64,000 nt of DNA, from assembly GCA_036399015.1 (NCBI GenBank), contig DASWNW010000062.1, positions 119,101 to 183,100 on the forward strand. The letters are read 5' to 3'. This stretch comes from QHVT01 sp036399015 (GTDB lineage: Bacteria > Acidobacteriota > Thermoanaerobaculia > Gp7-AA8). This document shows positions 16,394 to 24,917 of this stretch, piece by piece. Made by a program: the position numbers and the translations under genes. How positions within the stretch are numbered: position 1 is the first letter of the stretch; each line of letters begins with the position of its first letter. The notes under the pieces were generated by a model. That model did not search any database, was not told the origin of the DNA, and worked only from the letters and a program-made list of their open reading frames with translations.

Positions 16394-17642
16394 GGGCGAA
16401 GATCTTCTCGAGCGCGTCGGCCACGTCGTCCATGTCGCGCGGCGCGTTCGGCGGATTGATGAACGTGAACCAGAGGAACTCGTCGTTGAGCTGCTCGGCG
16501 CGCGGACAGGTCCCGCGGCCGTAGCCGGCGCCGCGGCGGGTGAACAGCGGGTTCTCGTACAGCAGCCGTGTGTAGCCGGCGACCGCGGGGATGCCCTCCG
16601 CCGCGAGCAGCCGCACCAGCTCGTCGCGCGACGGCATGCCGGGACGCGGGACGTAGCGCGTCTTGAAGACGAACCAGGCCGGCACCGCGCCCGGCTCGAC
16701 GGCCTGGCGGGTGAAGCACTGCCAGCGCGCGATCTGTGACCAGAGGTGCTCCGCGTTCTCCTCCCGCGCGCGATTGCGCTCGTCGAGCTGCTCGTACTGT
16801 GCGACGGCGAGCGCCGACTGGAGGTCGGTCAGCCGGAAGTTCATGCCGACGACGTTCTTCAGCTCCTCGTCGGTCCAGTCCTCCTGCGCCACCCCTTCGC
16901 CGTGGTTGCGGATCAGGCGCGCCTTGCGGGCGATGCGGGGGTCGTCGGTCAGCACGACGCCACCCTCGCCGCAGGTGATGCTCTTCGTCTCGGTGAGCGA
17001 GCAGACGCCGACGGTGCCGATCGCGCCGACTTCGCGTCCGTGGTACGTCGCGCCGAGGGACTGCGCGCAGTCTTCGATGATGGGGAGGCCGAGGGCGCGC
17101 AGCGCGTCCATGTCGGCGGGGCTGCCGCCGAGGTGCACCGCCACGACGGCCTTGGTGCGGGGGGTGATCTTCCGCGCCGCGTCGGTGGGATCGATGCAGA
17201 AGGTATCCGGCTTCACTTCGACGAACACCGGCACGCAGCCCCACGGCACGAGCGCGGTGGCGGTGGCGTGGAAGGACATGCAGGGGACGAGCACCTCGTC
17301 GCCGGGGCCGAGGTCGAGGGCACCGTAGGCCATGACCAGTCCGGACGTGGCGGAGTTGCACGCGACGGCGTAGCGGACGCCCATGCGGGCGGCGAACATC
17401 GCCTCGAGGCGGCGCGTCCAGACGCCGCCGAGGAAGAGCGCCTCGCCGTCGGCGAAGTGCAGCGCGTCGGCCGAGGGGAGCTCGCAGAGCGCGCGCACGT
17501 CGTGCGCCTGCGCGCCGGCGCGGAAGCCGGACCAGGAGAGGCTCTCGAACGCGTCGAGGAGCAGCTCGCGCTCCCGGCCGCCGATCGAGCAGTTGGGGGC
17601 GAAGGGTTTGGTGCGGGTGGGGGCGGTGGAGAGGGTGGTCAT
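16380..17642 (-). CDS. DegT/DnrJ/EryC1/StrS aminotransferase
   Basis: 420 residues, PLP-dependent. D191 in EDCAQSLGA and K220 in TETKSITCGEGG are the expected cofactor contacts. The family aminates keto-sugars, or in AHBA synthase forms an aromatic amino acid. Start at ATG 17642, overlapping the preceding dioxygenase stop by four bases (ATGA). An N-terminal insert at about residues 40-75, ahead of the usual start of homology, is slightly longer than normal. The substrate is not deducible from sequence. Neighbours suggest an amino-sugar or amino-cyclitol-like unit in the pathway encoded by the operon. Confidence 0.88.
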   Translation of the reverse strand: MTTLSTAPTRTKPFAPNCSIGGRERELLLDAFESLSWSGFRAGAQAHDVRALCELPSADALHFADGEALFLGGVWTRRLEAMFAARMGVRYAVACNSATSGLVMAYGALDLGPGDEVLVPCMSFHATATALVPWGCVPVFVEVKPDTFCIDPTDAARKITPRTKAVVAVHLGGSPADMDALRALGLPIIEDCAQSLGATYHGREVGAIGTVGVCSLTETKSITCGEGGVVLTDDPRIARKARLIRNHGEGVAQEDWTDEELKNVVGMNFRLTDLQSALAVAQYEQLDERNRAREENAEHLWSQIARWQCFTRQAVEPGAVPAWFVFKTRYVPRPGMPSRDELVRLLAAEGIPAVAGYTRLLYENPLFTRRGAGYGRGTCPRAEQLNDEFLWFTFINPPNAPRDMDDVADALEKIFAHAAD

Positions 17643-18460
17643 GGCGTCGCTCCCAACGGTTGCGCGTTGCGTGTTGCGTGTTGCGCGGGCTGAGTCGCCT
17701 GGACGTTCGCGCCGAGGAGGCAATCGTCGTCGAGGGCGCTGAGCGGCGTCACGGCCGTGTCGCAGTGGAACCAGGCGCGCAGCGGCTGCAGCTCGCGGCA
17801 GGAGACGGGGACGTAGTTGCAGTAGAAGATGCGGCGCGGCCAGGGGGAGACGTTCGGGGCGGAGCCGTGCACGGTCAGGCAGTCGAAGAAGATCGCGGTG
17901 CCGGGCGGGCCCATGAGCGGGACGATGCCGTGCTGGTTCGCCAGCTCGCGGACGACGTCGAAGGGGATGTCCATCGACTCGGGGACGGGGATGAAGCCGC
18001 GGCGCTGCGAGCGGGGGATCATCATCAGCGGGCCGTTGCAGGCGTTGACGTCGTCGAGGAAGACGCCGACGACGGTCGCGCGCGGCGTGCGCATGCCGTC
18101 CTGGCGGTACCACTGGTTGAAGTCCTGGTGCCACGCCCAGCCGCCGCCGGCGAAGCTCGACTTGGCGTTGAGGCGGGACTGGAAGAGATGCGCCGGCTCG
18201 CCGAGGGACTGCTCGACGGGGCGCAGGAGCCGGGGGTGGCGGGTGAGGCGGGCGAAGACCTCGTCCTCCGCGTGCGCGCCGAAGACCATGCGCACGTTCG
18301 GCGAGCCATCGAGCTCCCCGACCACGTTCGGGCCGGTGCGTTTCACCAGCCCCTCGGCCGCGGCGCGCAGCGGCTCGAGCTCCTCCTCGCGGAACAGCGA
18401 CGGAATGCAGAGGAACCCCTCCTCGGCCAAGGCGGTGCGTTGCGATTCGGTGAGCATCAC
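17639..18460 (-). CDS. Phytanoyl-CoA dioxygenase family oxygenase (first copy)
   Basis: A 273-residue Fe(II)/2-oxoglutarate oxygenase related to the ectoine-hydroxylase-like group. H111-x-D113 (WHQDFNQWY) and H198 (VHGSAPN) form the iron site, with RR at 209-210 for 2-oxoglutarate. About the last 20 residues (QHATRNAQ type) are translated from a GTTGCGC repeat and are probably not part of the ancestral protein. Four-base overlaps join it to the genes on both sides. Confidence 0.86.
   Translation of the reverse strand: MMLTESQRTALAEEGFLCIPSLFREEELEPLRAAAEGLVKRTGPNVVGELDGSPNVRMVFGAHAEDEVFARLTRHPRLLRPVEQSLGEPAHLFQSRLNAKSSFAGGGWAWHQDFNQWYRQDGMRTPRATVVGVFLDDVNACNGPLMMIPRSQRRGFIPVPESMDIPFDVVRELANQHGIVPLMGPPGTAIFFDCLTVHGSAPNVSPWPRRIFYCNYVPVSCRELQPLRAWFHCDTAVTPLSALDDDCLLGANVQATQPAQHATRNAQPLGATP
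17657..17690. repeat. Half element of the GTTGCGC word family
   Basis: Five tandem GTTGC words (GGTTGCGCGTTGCGTGTTGC and on), with no complementary right arm nearby. The sequence is the coding end of the dioxygenase gene. The same words occur in 2795-3400 and 52687-52736. Confidence 0.75.
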
Positions 18461-19407
18461 GGTTGCTCCGGAAGCGGTAGGTGCTGCTGCAGCCAGCCGG
18501 CGACGGCGCCGTCGCGCTCGAGCGGCGGGTCGAGCGTGGCGAGAAAGCCGTCGACATGGAAGTAGCGGTTGTAGTGGACGTGCACCAGCTCATCGAGCCT
18601 CGCGCTGCGCAGCGGCTCGGCCAGCAGCGGACGCCCGACCAGCGGATAGTTGTAGCGGCCGTCGAGCAGACGCACGCGCTCCCAGACGCGGGCGAGCGTG
18701 GCGGCGAGCGAGAGCTGATCCATGTAGTGCATGTCGCCGTTCCAGGGGCGGTGATTCGCTGCGGCGAGCGTCCGGAAGTCGCGCAGCCACTGCGCGAAGA
18801 GGCCGGCCGTGCGGCGGACGGCGACGAGCCCGGAGTTCGCGTAGGCGCGGATGCGCACGCGATCGCAGGAAGTCTCGACGAACGGCCTCGCCTCGACGCC
18901 GCACAGCTCGTACATGCGCCGCCAGTACTCGTCGCCCGGCTCGTCCTCGCCGGCGGAGCTGGCGCGGCGGTGGCGCGTCAGCCAGCGGGCGTCGCCCTCA
19001 GGCGGCTCGCCCCAGCGATGGAACTCGACGGGCCGCACCGCGGCGTCGACGCCGTCGGGCAGCGCGAGCTCCGCCGGCTCCGCGAGCAGCACCGTGTCGG
19101 TGTCGAGGAAGACCACGACGTCCTCCGCCGCCAGCTCCTCCGCGCGTGCGGCGGCGAAGATCTTGTTCCCGACGCCGTACTCGTCGAAGTCGGCGTTCAG
19201 CAGCTCGTCGTGATGCACGACGCCGTGGGCGTCGAACAGCGCGCGCGTGGTCTCGCCGATGCCACGCCCGGCGCGGGGCGCGAACGTGTGGATCGGCGCG
19301 TCGGCCCAGCGTCCGCCGAAGCGGCGGATCGAGCGCACCAGCAGCCGCGCCTTCTGTTCGAGCGCGCCCGACTCGACGCAGGCGGCGAAGAGGATCGACC
19401 GTGTCAC
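18457..19407 (-). CDS. Glycosyltransferase-like protein (GT-A fold)
   Basis: 316 residues from a GTG start that overlaps the previous stop (GTGA). The sequence has an N-terminal SILFAACVESG strand, the acidic metal motif FLDTDTVL near residue 105, and later NSGLVAVRR and HYMDQLSLA segments. This pattern is seen in nucleotide-diphospho-sugar transferases that read GT8/GT24-like. There is no membrane helix. It would transfer a sugar inside the cell; donor and acceptor are unknown. It sits between two other oxidative or transfer genes of the operon. Confidence 0.7.
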   Translation of the reverse strand: MTRSILFAACVESGALEQKARLLVRSIRRFGGRWADAPIHTFAPRAGRGIGETTRALFDAHGVVHHDELLNADFDEYGVGNKIFAAARAEELAAEDVVVFLDTDTVLLAEPAELALPDGVDAAVRPVEFHRWGEPPEGDARWLTRHRRASSAGEDEPGDEYWRRMYELCGVEARPFVETSCDRVRIRAYANSGLVAVRRTAGLFAQWLRDFRTLAAANHRPWNGDMHYMDQLSLAATLARVWERVRLLDGRYNYPLVGRPLLAEPLRSARLDELVHVHYNRYFHVDGFLATLDPPLERDGAVAGWLQQHLPLPEQP

Positions 19408-20123
19408 GAGACCCACGCCTCCGGCACGTCCGCGCGCGGCATCGCCTCGAGTCCCGTGCCCGGCGTGCAGTTCACGACCTCGATCCCGCGGCGCGCGGCC
19501 TCGTTGCAGAACTTCTCCCAGCCGCGGCAGACGTTCCCGTAGCGGGTGTCGGAGCTCGCGAAGCCGCTGGTGTGGTTGCCGGCGCCGCGCGCGTGCACGC
19601 CGTGGCCGCGGTGCATGTCGAGGCCGACGTAGGCGAGTCTTTTGAAGCCGCGGCGGGGGGCAGTCCTGCCGGTGCGCGCCTCGAGCTCCTGCAGTTGCGC
19701 GAGGTCGTCGTCGGGCCAGGCGTTGCCGAGCCAGTTGCCGACCACCATGCCGGTGCTGCCGCCCTTGTAGCCCTGGCGGCGGTCGTCGCTCCAGCCTTCG
19801 ACTCCATGCTCCTCGTCGACCTCGACGATGTACGACTCGGCGTCGATGCCGCGGGAGTCGGTGGAGGCGACGCGCCAGGCGGTGGTGTCGCGCCAAAGGG
19901 CGGTGAGCGGCGGGACGTGCGTGGCGAGGCCGGTGGAGAGGTCCATGGCGGCGAGACAGGTGAAGCGCACGCCGCTCGCGGCGCAGGCGAGGGAGGCGGC
20001 GGCGCCGTTGACGCTGACAATTGCGCCGGCCTGGGCGAGGTCGGACCAGGCGGCGGGGGTGAGGCGGTCGAGGGAGGGGCCGGCGCAGACGACGACGGCG
20101 GTGGCGGAGTCGAGGACGATCAT
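19404..20123 (-). CDS. DUF115/MptE-like protein
   Basis: 239 residues. The opening VVVCAGPSLD motif and the following helix match the GxGPSLD signature of DUF115/MptE-like proteins, which include pterin pyrophosphokinases, flagellin-glycosylation factors and phage-type surface glycan proteins. A second region, YVGLDMHRGHGVHARG, near residue 170 may bind ligand. Here the glycosyltransferase context favours a glycan-related role, but this is inference. It is coupled by four-base overlaps to both neighbours. Confidence 0.55.
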   Translation of the reverse strand: MIVLDSATAVVVCAGPSLDRLTPAAWSDLAQAGAIVSVNGAAASLACAASGVRFTCLAAMDLSTGLATHVPPLTALWRDTTAWRVASTDSRGIDAESYIVEVDEEHGVEGWSDDRRQGYKGGSTGMVVGNWLGNAWPDDDLAQLQELEARTGRTAPRRGFKRLAYVGLDMHRGHGVHARGAGNHTSGFASSDTRYGNVCRGWEKFCNEAARRGIEVVNCTPGTGLEAMPRADVPEAWVS

Positions 20124-20806
20124 GCGGCCTCCGCTAAAAAGTTCACGTGCAACCGCGGCCAACGCGTCGGCTGGCGCACCGTGACGCCGTGCAGCGCGTC
20201 GGGGGACTGGAGGAAGAACACCAGCCGGTTCGCGGCGTAGGGGATGAGGCGGACCGGTTCGACGAGCGACTCCTCCACGTGGCGCGTGGCGTCGTAGCGG
20301 CGCTCGGCGCCGCGCCAGCGATACAGCACGAGATCGCCGCCCTCGGCGTCGTCGCCGGGGAGGCGGCAGTAGAGGAGTCCCGCGTACAGCGCGACGGGGC
20401 GGTCGACGTGGCAGGGGTCGGAGCTCGACGCGGCGGTGACCGGCGCGCCCCAGCAGGGCTGGCAGTCGAGCGCCACGCCGTCGCACGGCTCGGCGAAACG
20501 GATGCTGGTGCGCGCCTCGGGCAGGTCGAAGAGCGCGCACACCTCGGCGTAAAAGTCCGCGGATGTGTGATAGCGGACGAAGTCCTTCCAGTCGTCCGAG
20601 ACGGCGGACGAAAGCAGCCGCGCGGCCGGCATCCGGTACGGCGCGTTGTTCTCGACCGCGCGGCCGTCGAGGATCGTCTCGGCCGCGGGGAACGTCGCGG
20701 CGAGCAGCGCGTAGACCGAATCCTCCAGCGCCCCGTCGACGACCACGTGCGGGAACGGCTCGCGCACGACGTCGCCGCGGCGGAGCTTGTGGAGGATCGA
20801 CTTCAT
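20120..20806 (-). CDS. 2-oxoglutarate/Fe(II)-dependent dioxygenase
   Basis: 228 residues. H133-x-D135 (CHVDRPVALYAGLLY), H206 (LHGVTV) and an Arg near 215 form the expected active site of a prolyl-hydroxylase-like 2OG oxygenase, and the double-stranded beta-helix strands are clear. It is the third such enzyme in the operon and belongs to a different subfamily from the two phytanoyl-type ones. Start at ATG 20806 overlaps the stop of the flavoenzyme gene. Confidence 0.8.
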   Translation of the reverse strand: MKSILHKLRRGDVVREPFPHVVVDGALEDSVYALLAATFPAAETILDGRAVENNAPYRMPAARLLSSAVSDDWKDFVRYHTSADFYAEVCALFDLPEARTSIRFAEPCDGVALDCQPCWGAPVTAASSSDPCHVDRPVALYAGLLYCRLPGDDAEGGDLVLYRWRGAERRYDATRHVEESLVEPVRLIPYAANRLVFFLQSPDALHGVTVRQPTRWPRLHVNFLAEAA

Positions 20807-21870
20807 CGCGCGACCGCCGCCGCCTCCCGTTCGCGCACCAGCGGCAGCACGTCGCGGGCGAAGCGCTGCATCTCCTCGAGGTCGGGCCAGCCCATGAAGA
20901 GGAACTGCGTGACGCCGGCGTCGCGGTATTCGAACAGCGCGTCCGTCACCTCGGCCGGCGTGCCGACGATGGCGATCGACGGCGCCCCCATGTACGGCAC
21001 CGCGCCGCTCCAGAGATACGGCGCCGGCCAGTCGCCCGCGTTGGCGAGCTCGTAGGTGGAGGTGAAGGCGACCGAGTCGGACTTTTTCGCGAACTCCTCG
21101 TGGGTGCGCTTCGGCGCGCCGTCGAAGTTGGCGAGCAGGCGGCGCGTGGCGTCGAGCACTTCCTCGTGCGTCGGCCGCACGATCAGCGACACGAGGATGC
21201 CCACCTCCGTCCCTGCCTCGACCAGCGCGCGCGTTTTCTCACGCATGCGGTCGGCCGGCTCGGGGAGGCGCCACATGCAGTCGGCGTGTTTGATCGCGAG
21301 TCTGTCGGCGACGGCGGAGTTGCCGCCGAGGAAGAGCTCGGGGGCGTCGCGGTCGGGGGCGACGAAGGGGGTGTTCAGCTTCCCCTTCTCGACGTTGTAG
21401 TAACGGCCGGCGAAGTTCACCTCGCCGGAGTTGCTCCAGAACGCGCGGCAGACGGTGAGGAACTCGTCGGTGCGTTCGTAGCGCTCGTCGTGGGCGAGGA
21501 AGTCGCCGTAGTACTTCTGCTCCTCCGGCGTGTGGCCGGCGACGACGTTGAGGCAGATGCGGCCGCCGGTCACCGCGGCGACGGAGTTGACCTGCTGCAC
21601 GAAGAGGGTCGGCGAGCAGACGCCGGAGCGGACGGCGACCATGAACTTGATGCGCTCGGTCTTCGCGCCGAGGGCGGCGGCGAGGACGATCGGATCGGCG
21701 CGGTGGAAGCCGAACGCGGTCAGCAGCGACTCGATCCCGCACTCCTCGGCGGTGCGGCAGAAGCGGAGGTGCGCCTCGAAGTCGGGGATGCCGGAGACGG
21801 CGCTGCGCGCCTTCGCGCCCTTCAGGTGCTCGCCGGCCGAGGACATGCTCCAGTGGAAGCGCAGCGCCAT
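20803..21870 (-). CDS. LLM-class flavin-dependent monooxygenase
   Basis: A 355-residue TIM-barrel flavoenzyme of the luciferase-like group, close in pattern to SsuD/NtaA-type enzymes (GGRICLNVVAGHTPEEQKYYGDF, GGNSAVADRLAIKHADCMW, IVGTPAEVTDALFEYRDAGV). Such enzymes use FMNH2 and O2 to desulfonate, oxidise or cleave small molecules. No flavin reductase gene is nearby. The substrate is unknown; with no sulfonate transporter beside it, a biosynthetic role fits better than sulfur scavenging. Confidence 0.88.
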   Translation of the reverse strand: MALRFHWSMSSAGEHLKGAKARSAVSGIPDFEAHLRFCRTAEECGIESLLTAFGFHRADPIVLAAALGAKTERIKFMVAVRSGVCSPTLFVQQVNSVAAVTGGRICLNVVAGHTPEEQKYYGDFLAHDERYERTDEFLTVCRAFWSNSGEVNFAGRYYNVEKGKLNTPFVAPDRDAPELFLGGNSAVADRLAIKHADCMWRLPEPADRMREKTRALVEAGTEVGILVSLIVRPTHEEVLDATRRLLANFDGAPKRTHEEFAKKSDSVAFTSTYELANAGDWPAPYLWSGAVPYMGAPSIAIVGTPAEVTDALFEYRDAGVTQFLFMGWPDLEEMQRFARDVLPLVREREAAAVAR

Positions 21871-22865
21871 CAGGTCTCCTTGGTCGAGATCCCTGCCGCG
21901 CGCAGCACGGGCAGGACCACCGGGTCGAACAGGTGATGGGCGGGGGAGAGGAGGAGCAGTGCGGCGAACATGATCGCGGCGGCGATGAGCTGCGAGTCGG
22001 GCACCGCGGCGATGTCCCAGTTCCAGGTCACGGCGAGCGACGCGACGATGCCGGCGAAGATACTGGTGCAGCGGTTGAGGGAGATGCAGAAGGCGTTCTC
22101 CCGCCAGTCGAGATAGATCATGGTGCCGAAGAGGTGCAAGCCGGCGTAGAAGAGGCCGGCCATGACGCCGCCGGCGGAGAGATGCGTGAAGCCGTAGCGC
22201 AGGTGGGCGCTGGCAGCGCCGAGCGGCAGCAGCGCGCAGACGAGCGGCGCGGCGGCCATGGCCACGCAGGCGACGACCGCCTCATCGACGAAATACTGCT
22301 CGGTCGTGGCGCGGTCGCTGGTCTTCGCCTGCGCCGTCATCGTCGGGAGGCGGACGGTGTAGCCGCCGAGGTAGAAGGCGAGGGCGACGCCGGCGAGGAG
22401 CGGCAGCGAGTAGTCGTCGACGTGCGCGAGGGCGTAGACCACCGCCACGATGGCGAGGGCGAGCGCGGCCCAGGCGAACCAGCGCACGCGCCGCTTGTAG
22501 TAGACGTCGACCGCGGGGGCGAGGGTGAGCACGCCGGCGCGCATCAGCAGCACGGCGAGGACGATGGAGATCCCGCCGAACGTGTACATCATCGTGGTGG
22601 CGCCCCACTGCGAGGCGGTGGCGGCGCCGGAGACGAGGCGGCGCGGCTCGCGCACGACGCGCGCGTAGCGCCACCAGCCGAGGAGGGTGATGGTGGTGAA
22701 GACGCCGACGACGGTGCCGAGGACGACGGAGGGGAACAACTGCAGCGCCGACAGCCCGCGCGAGCTGATGATCTTCACCGTGCCGGCGTACGGCGCGTAG
22801 AAGAAGAAGTAGCCGGCCGCGAATGCCCAGATGATGCGTTTCGGGAGCGGCTTCAGCTCGGACAT
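21870..22865 (-). CDS. Polytopic membrane protein, possible exporter
   Basis: 331 residues with about nine or ten hydrophobic helices spread along the length and short polar loops. The weak repeat of helix groups suggests a transporter with two halves in the EamA/DMT style, but I see no diagnostic motif. Its stop shares one base with the start of the flavin monooxygenase gene. In the operon context it is the only transporter candidate and may move the product or a precursor. Confidence 0.6.
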   Translation of the reverse strand: MSELKPLPKRIIWAFAAGYFFFYAPYAGTVKIISSRGLSALQLFPSVVLGTVVGVFTTITLLGWWRYARVVREPRRLVSGAATASQWGATTMMYTFGGISIVLAVLLMRAGVLTLAPAVDVYYKRRVRWFAWAALALAIVAVVYALAHVDDYSLPLLAGVALAFYLGGYTVRLPTMTAQAKTSDRATTEQYFVDEAVVACVAMAAAPLVCALLPLGAASAHLRYGFTHLSAGGVMAGLFYAGLHLFGTMIYLDWRENAFCISLNRCTSIFAGIVASLAVTWNWDIAAVPDSQLIAAAIMFAALLLLSPAHHLFDPVVLPVLRAAGISTKET

Positions 22866-22881
22866 CGCGGACCTCCAGTGA

Positions 22882-24120
22882 TTACGGCTTGAAGAACGAG
22901 GAGTCGAAGCTTTTCCCGAGGACCTGGCGACCGATCGTGGCGAGCACCTGGTCGTCGTTGTCGTGGCGGACGTAGATGGCGAGGTCGCGGAGGATGCGCT
23001 CGACCGGGCTGGGGCGGTTGAGGACGCGCGCGCCGCAGGCGCGGATGCAGTGGTCGACGGTCTCGCTCGCGAGATGCTCGGCGAGATGGCGGATGCGGCT
23101 CCCCGCCGGCTGCGCCTCGGCGTAGCGGCCGCTCTCCCACATCGTGGCGATATGGCGGAGCCAGAGGTGCATCGTCTCGACGTTCATCGACATCTTCGCG
23201 ACGTGGTGCAGCACGTAGGGGTCGTCGGTCTTGCCCTGGTGGCGGAGGAAGTCGACTCCGTACGTGTACGCCGCCTCGGCGGCGCCGAGGAACGCGGCCG
23301 CGTACTGCGGGACGAAGCAGGTCTGCCAGCCGTCGCGCAGGTACTGCCCCGGCGCGCCGAGGAGGTTCTCCGCTGGGATGAACGTGTTGTCGAAGTGCAC
23401 GGCGTGGCTGACCGTCGCGCGCATGCCGACCGGATCCCACCAGGAGCCGTCGAAGCGGATCGAGGGGTCTTCGAGATCGCACGCGAGCAGCAGGACCGTC
23501 TCGGCGGCGGAGGCGGAGGCGTGACGCGCGCCGCCGGGGCCGGCGGGATTGACGAGGAGCAGCGCCCACTTCGCGCCGCCCGCGCTCGTGCAGAACGCCT
23601 TCGTCCCGTTGAGGACGTAACCGCCGTCGACGATGTCGAGTGAGGTGCCGAACTTCAGGTTCTCGTTGGAGGCGCGGGCCTGCGGCTCGCCGCTCCAGAC
23701 GACCCACTTCTCGCCGCGCTCCACGGCGCCGCGGAACCAGCGCCGTTTCTGCTCTTCGGAGCCCAGGCCGTCGATGAGGACGAGCGAGTTCGCGTTGCCT
23801 TCCCAGCAGCGGGCCAGCGCGAGGTCGGCCGCGGCGATCTCCTTGGTCATCATCCAGAGCGTGAAGACGTCGTCGCGGTAGGGGCCGAGCCCGAGGCCGC
23901 CGTACTCGATGGGAACGGTCGGCGCGTGCAGGCCGGCGGCGAAGAGGTCGTCGAAGTCTTCGTTGGGGAAGGTGGCGGTGCGGTCGTAATGCGCGGCGCG
24001 CGGCGCGAGCTTCTCCTTCGCCAGGGTGGCCACGCGCGCGATGAGGCCGCGACCGCGCTCGCTGGCCAGTCTCGCGCCGAACGACGGCTCGGCCACTTCG
24101 ATGTCGGGCTGGATGGTCAT
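22882..24120 (-). CDS. Acyl-CoA-dehydrogenase-fold flavoprotein monooxygenase
   Basis: 412 residues with the acyl-CoA dehydrogenase fold: an N-terminal helical domain, a middle beta domain (WVVWSGEPQARASNENLKFGT, GYVLNGTKAFCTSAGGA) and a C-terminal helical bundle. The usual catalytic Glu context is not evident, and the middle resembles the DszC/SfnC flavin-dependent oxygenases, so I favour an oxygenase over a beta-oxidation enzyme. It overlaps the repeat-bearing small gene by four bases. Together with the LLM enzyme it gives the cluster two flavin oxygenases. Confidence 0.72.
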   Translation of the reverse strand: MTIQPDIEVAEPSFGARLASERGRGLIARVATLAKEKLAPRAAHYDRTATFPNEDFDDLFAAGLHAPTVPIEYGGLGLGPYRDDVFTLWMMTKEIAAADLALARCWEGNANSLVLIDGLGSEEQKRRWFRGAVERGEKWVVWSGEPQARASNENLKFGTSLDIVDGGYVLNGTKAFCTSAGGAKWALLLVNPAGPGGARHASASAAETVLLLACDLEDPSIRFDGSWWDPVGMRATVSHAVHFDNTFIPAENLLGAPGQYLRDGWQTCFVPQYAAAFLGAAEAAYTYGVDFLRHQGKTDDPYVLHHVAKMSMNVETMHLWLRHIATMWESGRYAEAQPAGSRIRHLAEHLASETVDHCIRACGARVLNRPSPVERILRDLAIYVRHDNDDQVLATIGRQVLGKSFDSSFFKP

Positions 24121-24539
24121 GGCGCGATCCGGTAGAAGAACTCGCGGTTGAAGTAGTTGGAGCGCCCGCTGCCGGTGTCGGGGAAGCGGAAGAGGGTGAC
24201 GACGACGAGCACGCCGAGCTTCACGTTCGCCTGCAGGCGCAGCTCCTGGTTGCCGCGGTCGTAGAGGGCGTAGAAGGCGCCGGCCTGCTTCGCGTCGAAC
24301 TCGAAGGCGAAGACGGGGGCGTCGACGGTGCCGAATTCGGGGCAGGTGACCTGGATGGTTCCTCGGGGTTCCTCGGGTTCCTCGGGGTTCCTCGGGGGAT
24401 TCGCGCTCGTCGCCGCCGAGGAACCGAGGGACGCCGAGGAACCCGAGGAACCCGAGGTGCAGACGATCCTCTTGATCCTCCCGTTCTCGTTCGTGTTCCG
24501 CCAGTCGCCGGTGAGCGAGGAGACGTCGAGCGCGGTCAT
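24117..24539 (-). CDS. Small cluster protein carrying an in-frame repeat
   Basis: 140 residues, paralogous to the next gene upstream: both have W(R/L)xTN near the N-terminus, then GAFxxxY, LxLQANVKLGVLVVVT and a C-terminal (F)NREFFYR. Residues about 28-61 (SGSSGSSASLG to EEPEEPRGT) are encoded by a GAGGAACYC-type hairpin repeat, which keeps the frame open. In the paralog the same place holds ordinary strand-loop sequence. Function is unknown; the strand-rich end suggests a small beta-barrel or lipocalin-like binding protein. The protein may be functional with a disordered loop, or damaged. Confidence 0.65.
   Translation of the reverse strand: MTALDVSSLTGDWRNTNENGRIKRIVCTSGSSGSSASLGSSAATSANPPRNPEEPEEPRGTIQVTCPEFGTVDAPVFAFEFDAKQAGAFYALYDRGNQELRLQANVKLGVLVVVTLFRFPDTGSGRSNYFNREFFYRIAP
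24357..24456. repeat. GGTTCCTCGG/CCGAGGAACC hairpin inside a gene
   Basis: The left arm, at about 24357-24396, holds four to five TTCCTCGG words, and the right arm, at about 24416-24456, holds GAGGAACC words. The loop between them encodes LGSSAATSAN. It lies wholly within the small cluster gene and leaves its reading frame open. Confidence 0.9.
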
Positions 24540-24910
24540 GCGTCTCTCCGGAAGAACTCGCGGGTGAAGCGGTTGGCGTGCGGGCCCGGCTTGCGGAAGG
24601 TGACGTAGGTGGCGATGACGAGGAGGCCGAGGTTGAGGTTGGCCTGGACCTCGACGTCGAAGTCGTCGAAGGCGTACTTGCAGACGAAGGCGCCGGCGTG
24701 GGCGTCGCTCGTGTCGATGCGGCTCGCGTAGACAGCTTCGGTGGGAACGGTGCCCCAGTCCCTGGGTGTCGGTCCGAGGCCGCCGCCGTGGAGGCGGACC
24801 ATCAGGCGGTCGCCGTCGACTTTGACGTCGGCGCTGCCGATCCATTGCGGCTTGTCGTTGGTCTTCAGCCAGCGGCCGGCCATCGGTTCGATGTCGATGC
24901 GGTTCGTCAT
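24536..24910 (-). CDS. Small cluster protein, intact paralog
   Basis: 124 residues. The C-terminal half (AGAFVCKYAFDDFDVEVQANLNLGLLVIATYVTF, then TREFFRR) aligns with the gene downstream, and the N-terminus shares WLKTND. It has alternating strands and no signal peptide. It overlaps the downstream gene by four bases and follows aroDE by 7 bases. I do not recognise the family. As a tandem pair next to two flavin oxygenases, the proteins could bind the pathway intermediate, but that is a guess. Confidence 0.65.
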   Translation of the reverse strand: MTNRIDIEPMAGRWLKTNDKPQWIGSADVKVDGDRLMVRLHGGGLGPTPRDWGTVPTEAVYASRIDTSDAHAGAFVCKYAFDDFDVEVQANLNLGLLVIATYVTFRKPGPHANRFTREFFRRDA

Positions 24911-24917
24911 CAGCTCC

